Shown here piece after piece: positions 40,408 through 50,918 of a stretch of 64,000 nt of DNA. Each line of letters begins with the position of its first letter. The first letter of the stretch is position 1. The position numbers and the translations under genes are program-made. The stretch spans positions 1-64,000 of the forward strand of contig REBL01000159.1 in assembly GCA_007692755.1 (NCBI GenBank), given 5' to 3'. This stretch comes from Nodularia sp. (in: cyanobacteria) (GTDB lineage Bacteria > Cyanobacteriota > Cyanobacteriia > Cyanobacteriales > Nostocaceae). Under the pieces are notes generated by a model. It did not search any database and had not been told where the DNA came from. It worked only from the letters and a program-made list of their open reading frames with translations.

Positions 40408-42729
40408 ATGCAGTGGATTATAGCAACACCCGAACAACCACCAGACTGGTTCATCCAAATAGTCAAACAGCATACACCAGCATCAAGCGGATTGTATGCA
40501 GCGCAATTATTATGGCAAAGAGGAATTAAAGACGAACAACAATTAGCAGCCTTTACCGACTATAAAACTTATCAACCAGCCAGCCCCTTTGAATTTGGCA
40601 ATGAAATGCAGTTAGCTATGGAAAGACTGCAACAGGCACGAAATAACGGTGATAAAATTGCCATTTGGGGAGACTTTGACGCTGATGGTATTACCGCCAC
40701 TGCTGTTTTATGGGATGGTTTAGGACAATTTTTCAACCAAGATTCCCAGTTAACTTACTACATCCCCAATCGCCTCACAGAATCCCACGGACTCAATTAT
40801 GCAGGAATTGATAATTTACAAAAACAAGGTTGTAAGTTAATCGTGACTTGCGATACAGGTAGTACAAATATTAATGAAATTACCTATGCTCAAAAGTTAG
40901 GTATAGATGTCATAGTTACAGACCACCATACCTTACCTGAACAACGCCCACCAGTTGCAGCAATTATCAACCCCCGCTATTTACCCAGCGAACATCAATT
41001 ATTTCATCTTTCTGGTGTGGCGGTAGCTTTTAAATTAATTGAAGCTCTTTATTTAACCTTACCTAATATTCCTCAAAATCCCTTAGCAGATTTATTCGAT
41101 TTAGTCGCAGTGGGATTAATTGCCGACTTGGTACAGTTAAGTGGAGATTGTCGATACTTAGCGCAATTGGGTATTCAACGGCTGCAAGCCGACTTTCAAC
41201 AGCCAGCGACAGCACGACGCAGGCCAGGGGTAGGGCGATTATTAGAATTATGCCAGAAAAATGGCGATCGCCCCACAGATATTTCTTTCGGTTTAGGGCC
41301 ACGCATTAACGCTGTGAGTCGCATTCAAGGCGATGCTCGTTTCTGCGTCGAGTTATTAACTAGCCGAGATACCAAACATTGTTATCAACTAGCCGAAGTT
41401 ACAGAACTTGCTAACACCCGCCGCAAGTCTTTACAAAAAGATGTCCAAGCACAAGTAACACAAAAACTCTCCGGGCTAGACTTATCAACCACCAGCGTTA
41501 TCGTCTTAGAAGATAGTCAATGGCCAGCTGGAGTATTGGGTTTAGTCGCTGGACAAATAGCCCAAGAAACAGGCCGCCCCACTATTCTATTGAGTACAGA
41601 AGGAATAGGGGAAAATTCCGCATCTACTCCCTCCTTAGCCCGTGGTTCTGCCCGTTCAGTCAATTTTGTTGATTTATACCAATTGGTAAAACAGCAAGCA
41701 CATCTGTTACATGGTTTTGGCGGACATCCCTTTGCAGCAGGTTTGAGTTTATTAGTAGAAAATATTCCTTTATTTACAGAAGCGATTAATCAGCAGTTGC
41801 GGCAATCTTTAGGTGGAACAACTCTCACGCCAACTGTGCAAGCAGATTTAACAGTAACCGTCGCCGATTTAGGTAAAGAGTTATTTTTAGAACTCAAACT
41901 GCTAGAACCTTGTGGAATGGGAAACCCTGTACCAAAACTGTTGATTCAAAACTGTTGGTTTGAAAATTCCTGGCATCGTAATCAGCAGGATTGGAAAGGA
42001 AAAAAGGTGCAGTACATTAAAACCGATTTTAATATTCGGGATGAGTCTACGAAAAGTGCCTTTCCTGGTATTTGGTGGGGACATTATAAAGATGAATTAC
42101 CTCTAGGTAGGTGTGATTGCATCGCTGAACTAGATTACAATACTTTTAAAAAACGCTACGAAATTAGATTAATTGCTGTTCGTTCTGTGGGTAATTCCGA
42201 GGCAATGAATGGTGTTTCTAGTCAAATAATATTAGATTGGAGAAATCAAGAATACTTAGAACTGAAAAATCAGCATTCGGCAGTTTTGGTTGAAGATTGT
42301 CCGACGAACTGGGATGATTTACGTGCATGGTTGAAGCGATGTCTTTATAATAATCGAAAATTAGCGATCGCCTGGTCTAAACCCGACCATCAACCACCCC
42401 AGGAAATTTGGCTGACTTTGGTTGGTATTGCCAAATATCTTAGTCGGACAAATCAATCAGTTACCCGTTTCCAACTTGTAGAAAAGCTTGGCATCCGTGA
42501 CCAAACTTTATTTTGGGGAATCGAAGCTTTAAAAACGTTGGGGTTCACAGTCACAAGACAAGACCGTGATTTGCAAATTAGTTGGAATTCCAGCCCCAAC
42601 TCAGACAGCATTACCGATGCAGCTGTAGAGAAATTTTTAGCCGCCATCAGGGAAGAACAATTTCAGCAAAATTATTTTGCCGAAGTTCCTTTAGCGACAA
42701 TTATGGCGATCGCTAATGGAATTAATTAG
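40408..42729 (+). CDS. recJ: Single-stranded-DNA-specific exonuclease RecJ
   Basis: WGDFDADGITATAVLWDGL, TCDTGSTNINEI, VTDHHTLPE, HGFGGHPFAAGLSL. Confidence 0.95.
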   Translation: MQWIIATPEQPPDWFIQIVKQHTPASSGLYAAQLLWQRGIKDEQQLAAFTDYKTYQPASPFEFGNEMQLAMERLQQARNNGDKIAIWGDFDADGITATAVLWDGLGQFFNQDSQLTYYIPNRLTESHGLNYAGIDNLQKQGCKLIVTCDTGSTNINEITYAQKLGIDVIVTDHHTLPEQRPPVAAIINPRYLPSEHQLFHLSGVAVAFKLIEALYLTLPNIPQNPLADLFDLVAVGLIADLVQLSGDCRYLAQLGIQRLQADFQQPATARRRPGVGRLLELCQKNGDRPTDISFGLGPRINAVSRIQGDARFCVELLTSRDTKHCYQLAEVTELANTRRKSLQKDVQAQVTQKLSGLDLSTTSVIVLEDSQWPAGVLGLVAGQIAQETGRPTILLSTEGIGENSASTPSLARGSARSVNFVDLYQLVKQQAHLLHGFGGHPFAAGLSLLVENIPLFTEAINQQLRQSLGGTTLTPTVQADLTVTVADLGKELFLELKLLEPCGMGNPVPKLLIQNCWFENSWHRNQQDWKGKKVQYIKTDFNIRDESTKSAFPGIWWGHYKDELPLGRCDCIAELDYNTFKKRYEIRLIAVRSVGNSEAMNGVSSQIILDWRNQEYLELKNQHSAVLVEDCPTNWDDLRAWLKRCLYNNRKLAIAWSKPDHQPPQEIWLTLVGIAKYLSRTNQSVTRFQLVEKLGIRDQTLFWGIEALKTLGFTVTRQDRDLQISWNSSPNSDSITDAAVEKFLAAIREEQFQQNYFAEVPLATIMAIANGIN

Positions 42730-42753
42730 ACGCGATGAATCAATAGACAATTT

Positions 42754-42781
42754 AGACGCGATGAATCGCGTCTCTACAAGG
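42754..42781. repeat. REP-like palindrome (AGACGCGATgaATCGCGTCTCTACAAGG)
   Basis: Palindrome plus CTACAAGG tail, 3' of the RAYT gene; truncated copy AGACGCGATGAAT at 42728-42740. Confidence 0.8.
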
Positions 42782-42791
42782 GTGAACGGTA

Positions 42792-43400
42792 TTATTGTTG
42801 GCGATCGCCTTCCCAATTTATAGGATTATTAATAATATATTGTTGAATTTTGTCAAGAGCAAATTCATTACGGATTATTTCGTCGTAAAACCTTTCTTGC
42901 CATCCAAAACCTTGATATATTTGATTAATTTCAAATTTACACCGTCCTTTATACCACCGCACAATTTTAGAAATAGAATTTTTAGATAACATCGGGTTAA
43001 ATACCCCAGTAACCCCACCCCGTCGCCTTGTAGAGACGCGATTCATCGCGTCTTCTTCTGGGTAATCAATCGCGTCTTCTTCTTCTAAATCTTGTATTTG
43101 CTTAATTAATAGAATACCGTGAACATGATTAGGCATGATACAAAATACATCTACATGACAATTAGGAAAATTTTGAGGAATCTCACACCATAATTTTTGG
43201 GCAACTTCTCCAATTTGTGACAACTGCATTTCACCCCCCACCACCTCACCGAAAAAGCATTTTTTACCTTCCGTACAAATTGTAATGAAATATCCACCAT
43301 TTGTGGCATAATTCCATGCTGGAAAACGTGTTGAATCAACTCGGTATTTACCTTTGTATTTAGGTTTGTTATTTATTGGCTGAGGATCATAATTATTCAT
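42792..43400 (-). CDS. REP-associated tyrosine transposase (RAYT, Y1_Tnp/IS200-like)
   Basis: GGYFITICTEGKKCFFGEV, CIMPNHVHGILL HUH motif, GFGWQERFYDEIIRNEFALDKIQQYIINNPINW; flanked by REP palindromes. Confidence 0.88.
   Translation of the reverse strand: MNNYDPQPINNKPKYKGKYRVDSTRFPAWNYATNGGYFITICTEGKKCFFGEVVGGEMQLSQIGEVAQKLWCEIPQNFPNCHVDVFCIMPNHVHGILLIKQIQDLEEEDAIDYPEEDAMNRVSTRRRGGVTGVFNPMLSKNSISKIVRWYKGRCKFEINQIYQGFGWQERFYDEIIRNEFALDKIQQYIINNPINWEGDRQQ
43026..43053. repeat. REP-like palindrome inside the RAYT coding sequence (inverted relative to flanking copies)
   Basis: CCTTGTAGAGACGCGATTCATCGCGTCT = reverse complement of the flanking REP. Confidence 0.85.
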
Positions 43401-43623
43401 GATTAGATTTTTGATTTATACACCAAAAACTTGATAATCATGTAATTATTTCCTGACGTTGATATCGTTGCCAACCCAAAATATTCGGATTTTTTTCCAT
43501 ATCAGATATATATTATCTTGAAAAAAATGTCCCATTTGTGATTGCTGCTTATGTATATTTACTGTTACAGAAATAATCAGGTCATTAGATCAATCACCCG
43601 AATTTAGCGAGTTTAGCGAATTT

Positions 43624-43651
43624 AGACGCGATGAATCGCGTCTCTACAAGG
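43624..43651. repeat. REP-like palindrome 5' of the RAYT gene
   Basis: AGACGCGATGAATCGCGTCTCTACAAGG, identical to 42754-42781. Confidence 0.85.
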
Positions 43652-43661
43652 ATATGTGTGG

Positions 43662-44372
43662 TTATTGCCGAATCAAATTCCCTACACCTCCCTGGTGTTC
43701 ACACTGAAAACCACGACTCTGCCAAGCTTGCATATCGACCTCAGCCAGTCTTGTGACATTTGAGCATTCTGGCCGCACAATGTGACTAAATACTGCCCAG
43801 AATAAGCTTCGGGTAACATCTAGCCCAGTTTTCAATCTAGACTCATAATTACCTGGAATGCCCTGCTCTTCAACGATATCTGGCTCAACCCAAATGCCGT
43901 GAGCGCCTAAGAGAATCTGTGCCATCCATTTAGCTCTGGGTAGGTGAGTGGGTGAAGTCACCAGTTTGACCTTATGTACTCCCCATTGCCGCAAAATGGG
44001 AATTCCATAATAAAAATTCTCAAAAGTTGAATCTGCACAATTTTCTAACCAAACGTTTTGTAAGTCGGCTGCTTCCCTCTGAAAAATTAGCCATATACAG
44101 GGTGCTTGGGAACCACTGGAAATTAAAACTGGAACTTGGGGATATTTTTTTGTAACTTGGGTAACATAGATTTCTCGGCGAATACTACCACCCAAGACAA
44201 AAAAAGCATCTACTGGCACAGATGATGCCCAAACTAGAGTTATAGTAGTAAAAATTAGCCACACACTAAATATCAAGCATAAACCACAAGCTATTTTTTG
44301 TAGCCGTCGCCACTGTTTACGAAGTTTTCTCAAGGAAGAAGTTGACAAAGTTTTTGTAAATTTATGTCTCAT
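43662..44372 (-). CDS. YdcF/ElyC/SanA family (DUF218) protein
   Basis: DAFFVLGGSIRREIYVTQVTKKYPQVPVLISSGSQ ... TFENFYYGIPILRQWGVHKVKLVTSPTHLPRAKWMAQILLG. Confidence 0.8.
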   Translation of the reverse strand: MRHKFTKTLSTSSLRKLRKQWRRLQKIACGLCLIFSVWLIFTTITLVWASSVPVDAFFVLGGSIRREIYVTQVTKKYPQVPVLISSGSQAPCIWLIFQREAADLQNVWLENCADSTFENFYYGIPILRQWGVHKVKLVTSPTHLPRAKWMAQILLGAHGIWVEPDIVEEQGIPGNYESRLKTGLDVTRSLFWAVFSHIVRPECSNVTRLAEVDMQAWQSRGFQCEHQGGVGNLIRQ

Positions 44373-44706
44373 GACATAGGTAATAAAGGCTTGGTTAAAT
44401 AATATCGAGAAGACCTACAATTAAGTCAGCAAAGTGCTATCTTATAAAGATAATATAGGGTGTACATCTGATATCTATAAAAATGTCACAATAAAGTCAC
44501 AGTAACGTTACTGGAAGTTCATAGTGACATATTAGACTACTAAAAAAGCTAACCATCACAGAAATCATCGTTAATAAAGTATTAAAGAATGAACAGGAGA
44601 AAATGATGAAGGAAACATAAAAAAAGATTAAGTATAAAAACTGAAAACTTTCCCAAAAGCCTGATTGCTAAACTGTCAATAATACAACTATATTCCACTG
44701 ATATAC

Positions 44707-46044
44707 ATGAACCAATCTGCGAAACGTTACTCGCCGCTCCAAGTAGTCTTGATTGGTGGAGCGATTGCCACGACCGCCACTGTCTCTGTATTTAGCTCTG
44801 CTTGGACTCGCTGCGTTCTTGCTGCCTTACAAGATAGCCCAAAAATGTTAGTTGACCAAGTATGGCAATTGGTAAATCGTGAGTATGTTGATGGCAGTTT
44901 TAATCAACAAGATTGGCTAGCCACAAGGCAGAGCTTGTTAAGCAAAGAATATTCTTCTAATGAACAAGCTTATGTGGCAATTCGTGAAGCTTTGCAAAAA
45001 CTGGGTGATCCTTACACGCGATTTATGGACCCCCAACAATATCAGAATCTTACTAGCCAAACATCCGGGGAAGTCTCCGGGATTGGGATTCGCATGGAAT
45101 TGAATGACCAAACCAAGCGCCTCACAGTATTGGAAGCTATCGAAAATTCTCCCGCGCTGAAGGCTGGGATCAAAGCAGGCGATGAGATTTTGGCAATTGA
45201 TGGCAAACCTACTCAAAAGATGGCTGTGGAAGATGCCTCTGGGTTAATTCGCGGCAAAGCTGGTACTCCCATAACGCTGCAATTAGGAAGAAAGGGACAG
45301 AGTGCTTTTGATGTGAAGCTGACACGGGCGACAATTGAAGTCCCAACAGTGCGTTATACCCTCAAGCAAGAAGGAAATCGTCGCGTTGGTTATATCCGGT
45401 TGCGAGAGTTTAGCGGCCATGCATCGGATCAAATGCGCCGAGCTATTCGAGATTTAAACAATCAAAAAGCGGATGCGTTTGTTTTAGATTTGCGCGGAAA
45501 TCCTGGTGGTCTGTTAAATTCCAGTATTGAAATTGCGCGGATGTGGTTGGATAATGGCGGGATTGTCCGCACAGTTAATCGTGCCGGAGGTAGTGAGATC
45601 ACTAACGCCAATCGCACCGCCTTGACTCAACGACCTTTAGCAATACTAGTAGATGGTAATTCAGCTAGTGCTAGCGAAATCCTGACTGGGGCGCTTAAGG
45701 ATAATAACCGCGCCGTAGTTATTGGCAGTCAAACCTTTGGCAAAGCAATGGTGCAATCTGTTCATGAACTTGGAGATGGTTCAGGCTTGGCAGTTACCAT
45801 TGCCCACTACTACACCCCTAAAGGCACAGACATTAATAAAAAAGGCATTGTACCAGATATCAAGCTAGACTTGACAGCAGCACAAGAGCGTCAGCTGGCA
45901 ACTAATCCGAATTTAATTGGCACTAAAAATGATCCACAATATGCCAGAGCGATCGCTGCACTATCAACGAAAAACTTTGCTCAACCTCCAGCTAGCCAAA
46001 CTAACCAACCTGTGAGTTCTGGTGCTAGAGATTTAAAATTTTAG
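44707..46044 (+). CDS. C-terminal processing peptidase (S41, CtpA/B/C-like)
   Basis: YTRFMDPQQYQNLTSQTSGEVSGIGI, PDZ, VLDLRGNPGGLLNSSIEIARMW, NSASASEILTGALKDNNRAVVIGSQTFGKAMVQ. Confidence 0.93.
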   Translation: MNQSAKRYSPLQVVLIGGAIATTATVSVFSSAWTRCVLAALQDSPKMLVDQVWQLVNREYVDGSFNQQDWLATRQSLLSKEYSSNEQAYVAIREALQKLGDPYTRFMDPQQYQNLTSQTSGEVSGIGIRMELNDQTKRLTVLEAIENSPALKAGIKAGDEILAIDGKPTQKMAVEDASGLIRGKAGTPITLQLGRKGQSAFDVKLTRATIEVPTVRYTLKQEGNRRVGYIRLREFSGHASDQMRRAIRDLNNQKADAFVLDLRGNPGGLLNSSIEIARMWLDNGGIVRTVNRAGGSEITNANRTALTQRPLAILVDGNSASASEILTGALKDNNRAVVIGSQTFGKAMVQSVHELGDGSGLAVTIAHYYTPKGTDINKKGIVPDIKLDLTAAQERQLATNPNLIGTKNDPQYARAIAALSTKNFAQPPASQTNQPVSSGARDLKF

Positions 46045-46163
46045 CTCAGGAGTATTCCCATATCCAGATTTTTGGAGTAATTCAAACTGTCTGAATATTA
46101 CCGCCAGAGAATTTGGGACTGGGAATACTAATTGGTATCCCATTCCTATAAATCTCGTTTTTT

Positions 46164-47126
46164 ATGATTCAGCCAGTTGATGCAACCACTACCAACAGCT
46201 TCTTGCCAATGGTATCAGTGGTTGTTCCTATTTATAACGGTGAGGCAGATTTACCAGAGTTAATCAATTGTCTGCGATCGCAAACTTACCCTCAAGACCG
46301 GGTAGAGTATTTGCTGGTGGATAATAATAGCAGCGATCGCACTCTGAGCTTATTGAAAGCAGCTGCGGAAAATTTTCCTGTAATTAAGGTTTTGAGCGAA
46401 AACCAAATTCAAAGCTCCTACGCTGCCAGAAATACTGGAATCCGCGCTGCTTTAGGCGAAATTATCGCTTTTACGGATGCTGATTGTCATCCCCAACCAC
46501 AATGGCTACACTCCTTAATCCAGCCTTTTAGTGAGCCAAATGTCGTAATTGTGGCTGGTGAAATTGCCGCCCTAGCGGGCGACAGCATCCTCGAAAAACA
46601 CGCAGAGCATCAAGAAACTTTATCCCAGAAGCATACTCTGGCTAATTCCTTTTGTGCTTATGGCCAAACTGCTAATTTAGCAATTCGCCGCCTAGTTTTC
46701 ACAAAAGCAGGTCTGTTTCGACCATATCTGACCACTGGGGGGGATGCTGATATTTGTTGGCGGATTCTGCGGTCAAATCTAGGGCAGTTAGAATTTGCTC
46801 CAGATGCAATTATCCAGCACCGTCACCGCGCCACATTCCAGGAACTAGAAAGTCAATGGCGACGCTACGGACGCTCTAATCGCTATCTACATGAACTGCA
46901 CGGTGTAGAATTAATGCCAAAGATCACAGGCAAAGATTACAGTTATCGTTTGGCACGTTGGTTATTGAAGGAACTACCAAAGAATATTTTGCAGGCGATC
47001 GCGGGTAAAGCCACTCTTGTAGACTTATTAAATACTCCCATTGGTTTATTCACTGCTAGAGCGCGGTTTGCTGGGCAAAGAGAGGCTAAATTGCCAGAGA
47101 ATGCCAAAAACATCGACTGGCTTTAA
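46164..47126 (+). CDS. Family 2 glycosyltransferase
   Basis: VSVVVPIYNGEADLPELINCLRSQTYPQDRVEYLLVDNNSSDRT ... IIAFTDADCHPQPQWL. Confidence 0.9.
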   Translation: MIQPVDATTTNSFLPMVSVVVPIYNGEADLPELINCLRSQTYPQDRVEYLLVDNNSSDRTLSLLKAAAENFPVIKVLSENQIQSSYAARNTGIRAALGEIIAFTDADCHPQPQWLHSLIQPFSEPNVVIVAGEIAALAGDSILEKHAEHQETLSQKHTLANSFCAYGQTANLAIRRLVFTKAGLFRPYLTTGGDADICWRILRSNLGQLEFAPDAIIQHRHRATFQELESQWRRYGRSNRYLHELHGVELMPKITGKDYSYRLARWLLKELPKNILQAIAGKATLVDLLNTPIGLFTARARFAGQREAKLPENAKNIDWL

Positions 47127-47193
47127 AACTAAATTTAACCAATACCTACCAACTTTCGCTAAATTGGAAAAAGGTAAATACAAGGAAACTTAA

Positions 47194-47889
47194 ATGTCAG
47201 CACAATTGTTACTGGTAGATGATGAACCGGGATTGCGGGAAGCCGTCAAAGACTACTTACAAGAAAGCGGTTTCAGCGTTCAAGTTGCCAGTAACGCCCG
47301 TGAAGGCTGGGATTTAATGCAACAGAATACACCGGATTTAGTGATTTCCGATGTCATGATGCCTCAGGTGGATGGCTATCAATTCCTCAAACAACTACGA
47401 GACGACCCGCGTTTTCAAGCACTCCCGGTTGTCTTTTTAACTGCTAAAGGGATGACAGGCGATCGCATTCAGGGCTACCAAGCTGGTGTTGATGCGTACC
47501 TACCTAAGCCATTCGATCCAGATGAGTTAGTGGCAATAGTGGAAAATTTATTATCTCGCAAGCTGACTAAGACTACAACCACTGGTGAAGAGAGTGAAAC
47601 CATTGACATTGCTGAACTAGCTAACCAGATTGCTCAAATTAAGGCTTTGTTAACTCAAAGAAGTGCAATCTCTCAATCCCCAGCCCCATTTAAAATTGAT
47701 TTGACCCCCAGAGAGCAAAGTGTTTTAAATCTGGTAGCTGAAGGGTTGATGAACAAAGAAATTGCCCGACGCTTAGAAACCAGTGTCCGTAATGTCGAAA
47801 AATATGTCAGCCGTTTGTTTAGTAAAACTGGCACGAATAGCCGCACTGAGTTAGTTCGTTTTGCATTAGAACACGGTCTTGCTCAGTGA
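47194..47889 (+). CDS. Response regulator with LuxR/NarL HTH (Ycf29-like)
   Basis: LLLVDDEPGLREAVKDYLQESG ... ISDVMMPQVDGYQFL ... YLPKPFDPDELVA; LTPREQSVLNLVAEGLMNKEIARRLETSVRNVEKYVSRLFSKTGTNSRTELV. Confidence 0.92.
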   Translation: MSAQLLLVDDEPGLREAVKDYLQESGFSVQVASNAREGWDLMQQNTPDLVISDVMMPQVDGYQFLKQLRDDPRFQALPVVFLTAKGMTGDRIQGYQAGVDAYLPKPFDPDELVAIVENLLSRKLTKTTTTGEESETIDIAELANQIAQIKALLTQRSAISQSPAPFKIDLTPREQSVLNLVAEGLMNKEIARRLETSVRNVEKYVSRLFSKTGTNSRTELVRFALEHGLAQ

Positions 47890-48662
47890 CAATCCTCGGC
47901 GTGAACGCACAGGGATTCTTCTGTCTCTGAGGCGACTTGCTCTGACCGGATTGCTGTATCCATATCTCTTAGGGGTCTGGCAAGCCCCAACCTCAAAACC
48001 TCATTCCTGTAGGGTCAAGCAAGATTTCGGGTCTGGTAGTTGACGATGCCAAACAATTAACAACTCCAGCCGAAATAGGTACTTCGACTGAGCGCGTTTC
48101 CCGCCTTATAAAAACAAGAGGAGCCGGAGCATTGATTTACTGAGCGTGTCCCTGTTCAAATCATATTAATTTATCAGAAAAAACTAGGTTATAACCTCGC
48201 AAAATACTACATAAGACTATTAAAATTACTCAAGATATCAGCCAAACTTTATTTCCTAGACATTGAGAAGAACCAAATATTTTTTCTTTGAACTTCTGAC
48301 ATTGGACTTCAAAGATAGCGATACTAGCTAATATTTTTGCAAATCGAAGCAAAACCCTGGTTAAAGCACTTAATACTGAAATTTCAAACCTCAAAAACTG
48401 TTACCCGCGTTGAAAGCTAAGTATTAGTATATGAGTTGACAATTCATGATTCCCGTAGTGCAAACGGTGAGACCTGCTATGTATAGATGCTATCTTTGGC
48501 TTCTCAAAGAGTCGGGTAAAATTAAGCTTGTCCTTTTGGAGTAAAGTTATACAAGCGAACTTTTTATGAAAGCACATAGGCAAATGGACTAACTTTAAAA
48601 AAGTTCACCCTTAGCCCAGGTGATGATTTTCTGATTACTCAATTACATCTGGAAATTTTGCG

Positions 48663-48944
48663 CTATTGACTATTGTCAACCGCATTACGTAAGCGCATCA
48701 ACTGGCGGCGCATTTGGGGTGAGGCTTTGAACTCAGATACTTCCTGCGCCTTCACAGATGCTTGCAGCGTCTCCAGAAACTCATCAGAGCCTTCTGTCAA
48801 TGCGTCCAACAACACCTGTAACAATTGCTCGCGATCTGCTAATAGACTTTTTTCCTCAATTAAGCGGAATTTCAGATGTATTTCGCACTCATAAACACCG
48901 ACTTCGATATTATTGATTTGGCGTGGTAATGCTTTCGAGTTCAT
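48663..48944 (-). CDS. Small conserved cyanobacterial protein, possibly the Npun_R1517-type heterocyst differentiation regulator family
   Basis: MNSKALPRQINNIEVGVYECEIHLKFRLIEEKSLLADREQLLQVLLDALTEGSDEFLETLQASVKAQEVSEF; family name from memory only. Confidence 0.5.
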   Translation of the reverse strand: MNSKALPRQINNIEVGVYECEIHLKFRLIEEKSLLADREQLLQVLLDALTEGSDEFLETLQASVKAQEVSEFKASPQMRRQLMRLRNAVDNSQ

Positions 48945-49598
48945 AGTTTTGAGGATTAGGTTACTTGGTGGTCGTCAGGGTGAGGAACTATATCCCCAGC
49001 CCAAATCCTTTATATTTTTTTTGTATCCACAGGGCTGGAATTAAAAGTCTTTCTTCAATCCATAACAGTTGTATTCTATATTCACTCTCCTGTGTTTTTT
49101 TCTAGCTAGACTTCAAAAGCTAATTCGTGATCTTCCTGAGCCAGATGTGCTTTTAGGTAAACCATAACTATTATTCAGTTTTTGATATCTTATACAATAA
49201 AGTTTCTGTAAGAACTTGTTCAAGCTTTTTAAAAGTTTTTACATTAACTTTATCTTTAAGTTCATAATAGTTTGAGTTTTTACTGAATTTTTAGTGTTTA
49301 TACGCAAGCTGAATCGCTATTATTTTGGCTGTTATGATAGCCAGAGGTAGTTGTACCGTAATTAAGTGAAATTACTTGATGTACGTTTTGTTCAAACTGA
49401 AAATTTTAAAGATGCTGATGAACAAATTAAGCACAAGTGAAATTATAGTGTCAAGAAGATTATTAAAACTTTAAGCTAAAATTGTGTGCCGGCAGAAAAG
49501 TGCGTTTGCGCTCCCAGCTTGTAATTAGCGGGCATTTAAGCCCTGGCATAACGTTTACAATTGTTTCAGTGTAATTCAAGCAAACCTTACGCCCTTTT

Positions 49599-49955
49599 AT
49601 GGACAACACGATACTGCTCAAGTCCACAACCCGGCATATCCGAATTTTCGCGGCAGAAATTGACCGGGATGGCGAACTGGTTCCTAGCAATCAGGTCTTA
49701 ACGTTGGATATTGACCCAGACAACGAATTCAATTGGAATGAAGATGCTCTACAAAAGGTTTATCGCCAGTTTGATGAACTAGTAGAAGCATCTAGTGGCG
49801 TTGATTTAACAGATTATAACTTACGCCGCATTGGATCAGACTTGGAGCATTATCTGCGATCGCTCCTGCAAAAAGGTGAAATTAGCTACAATCTCTCAGC
49901 TCGTGTCACTAACTACAGCATGGGACTCCCCCAAGTTGTCGCTCACGAAAATTAG
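49599..49955 (+). CDS. ndhM: NAD(P)H-quinone oxidoreductase subunit M
   Basis: [62 protein letters not shown]. Confidence 0.95.
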   Translation: MDNTILLKSTTRHIRIFAAEIDRDGELVPSNQVLTLDIDPDNEFNWNEDALQKVYRQFDELVEASSGVDLTDYNLRRIGSDLEHYLRSLLQKGEISYNLSARVTNYSMGLPQVVAHEN

Positions 49956-50092
49956 TAGAGATTTTTAACTTCTCATCGCCTGGGGCATGGTACTGCCACG
50001 CCCCCAAAACTTAATTTAAGGAAAAAGCAGAAAATTTTTGCCTCTCCACACATTTCCCAGACGGCGTATTATAATGGATATATGAACCTCAT

Positions 50093-50483
50093 GGGTCCGT
50101 CACGGTTTCGACAGGTTGGCGAACGCTACTCTGTGATTCAGGTCGAGAGTGAGTCTCCTCTCGCAAATCAAAGGCTCAAAACAAAAAGTAAATGCGAATA
50201 ACATCGTTAGCTTTGCTCGTAAGCCTGCTCTAGTAGCAGCTGCCTAAAAACCTCTTACAGGTTCGAGCGTCTCTGGTTTGACTCCGTTAAGGACTAGAGA
50301 CCAACCCCCAACGGACGCTCTAACAAGTGTTCTCTGGTTGGCTTGTTAGCTAAGACTTAATCAGAGCATCCTACGTTCGGGATAATGAACGATTCCCGCC
50401 TTGAGGGTTAGAAAGGCTAAACCTGTGAATGAGCGGGGGGTAAATACCCAGTCTGGACAGCAGTTCGACTCTGCTCGGATCCA
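50093..50483 (+). ncRNA. ssrA: Transfer-messenger RNA (tmRNA)
   Basis: 5' GGGTCCGTCACGGTTTCGACAGGTTGGCG; 3' acceptor CGGATCC pairs with 5' GGGTCCG; T arm GACAGCAGTTCGACTCTGCTC; tag frame 50194-50247 GCG AAT AAC ATC GTT ... TAA encodes ANNIVSFARKPALVAAA; CCA not encoded. Confidence 0.95.
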
Positions 50484-50499
50484 CTAAAAATCAAAAACA

Positions 50500-50537
50500 A
50501 GTCCACCAGACAGTCAGATGTTTAGGTGGATTTTGTT
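50500..50537 (+). terminator. Terminator after ssrA
   Basis: GTCCACC ... GGTGGATTTTGTTTT hairpin and T tract. Confidence 0.65.
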
Positions 50538-50544
50538 TTGCTGC

Positions 50545-50877
50545 TTATACCAGATTTGAAGTCATTTGACCCTGCAAGCGAATTCGCTCAAACTGTTCAA
50601 CTTCTAAACAATTGTTCTGGCAATTAACTTTTCGAGTGTCTACCCAGGCTTGTTGAACCTCCACACCGTGAAAGTGGAGTTTAACTGTGTTGTCAGGAAA
50701 AGCATAATTCCCCTGCTGTTGCCATGTAATTTCGAGACTATCGCGATCGCGTTTCAGATAAAATTCATCTAAGCGCCATTGACCATATCCATCTCCAGCA
50801 TCGCTATAAACCCGACCTTCACTAGTTAGAGTTATAGGTGCGTAGATGTGAAGTATCAGTTTTTCTCCTGCCGACAT
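50545..50877 (-). CDS. Short protein resembling the C-terminal beta-sandwich of GH31 alpha-glucosidases
   Basis: GEKLILHIYAPITLTSEGRVYSDAGDGYGQWRLDEFYLKRD ... QQQGNYAFPDNTVKLHFHGVEVQ; no catalytic GH31 domain nearby. Confidence 0.45.
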   Translation of the reverse strand: MSAGEKLILHIYAPITLTSEGRVYSDAGDGYGQWRLDEFYLKRDRDSLEITWQQQGNYAFPDNTVKLHFHGVEVQQAWVDTRKVNCQNNCLEVEQFERIRLQGQMTSNLV

Positions 50878-50918
50878 GGGCAGAATACTCCCCGCCTTTA
50901 CTTAGTTGCTAGTACTAT

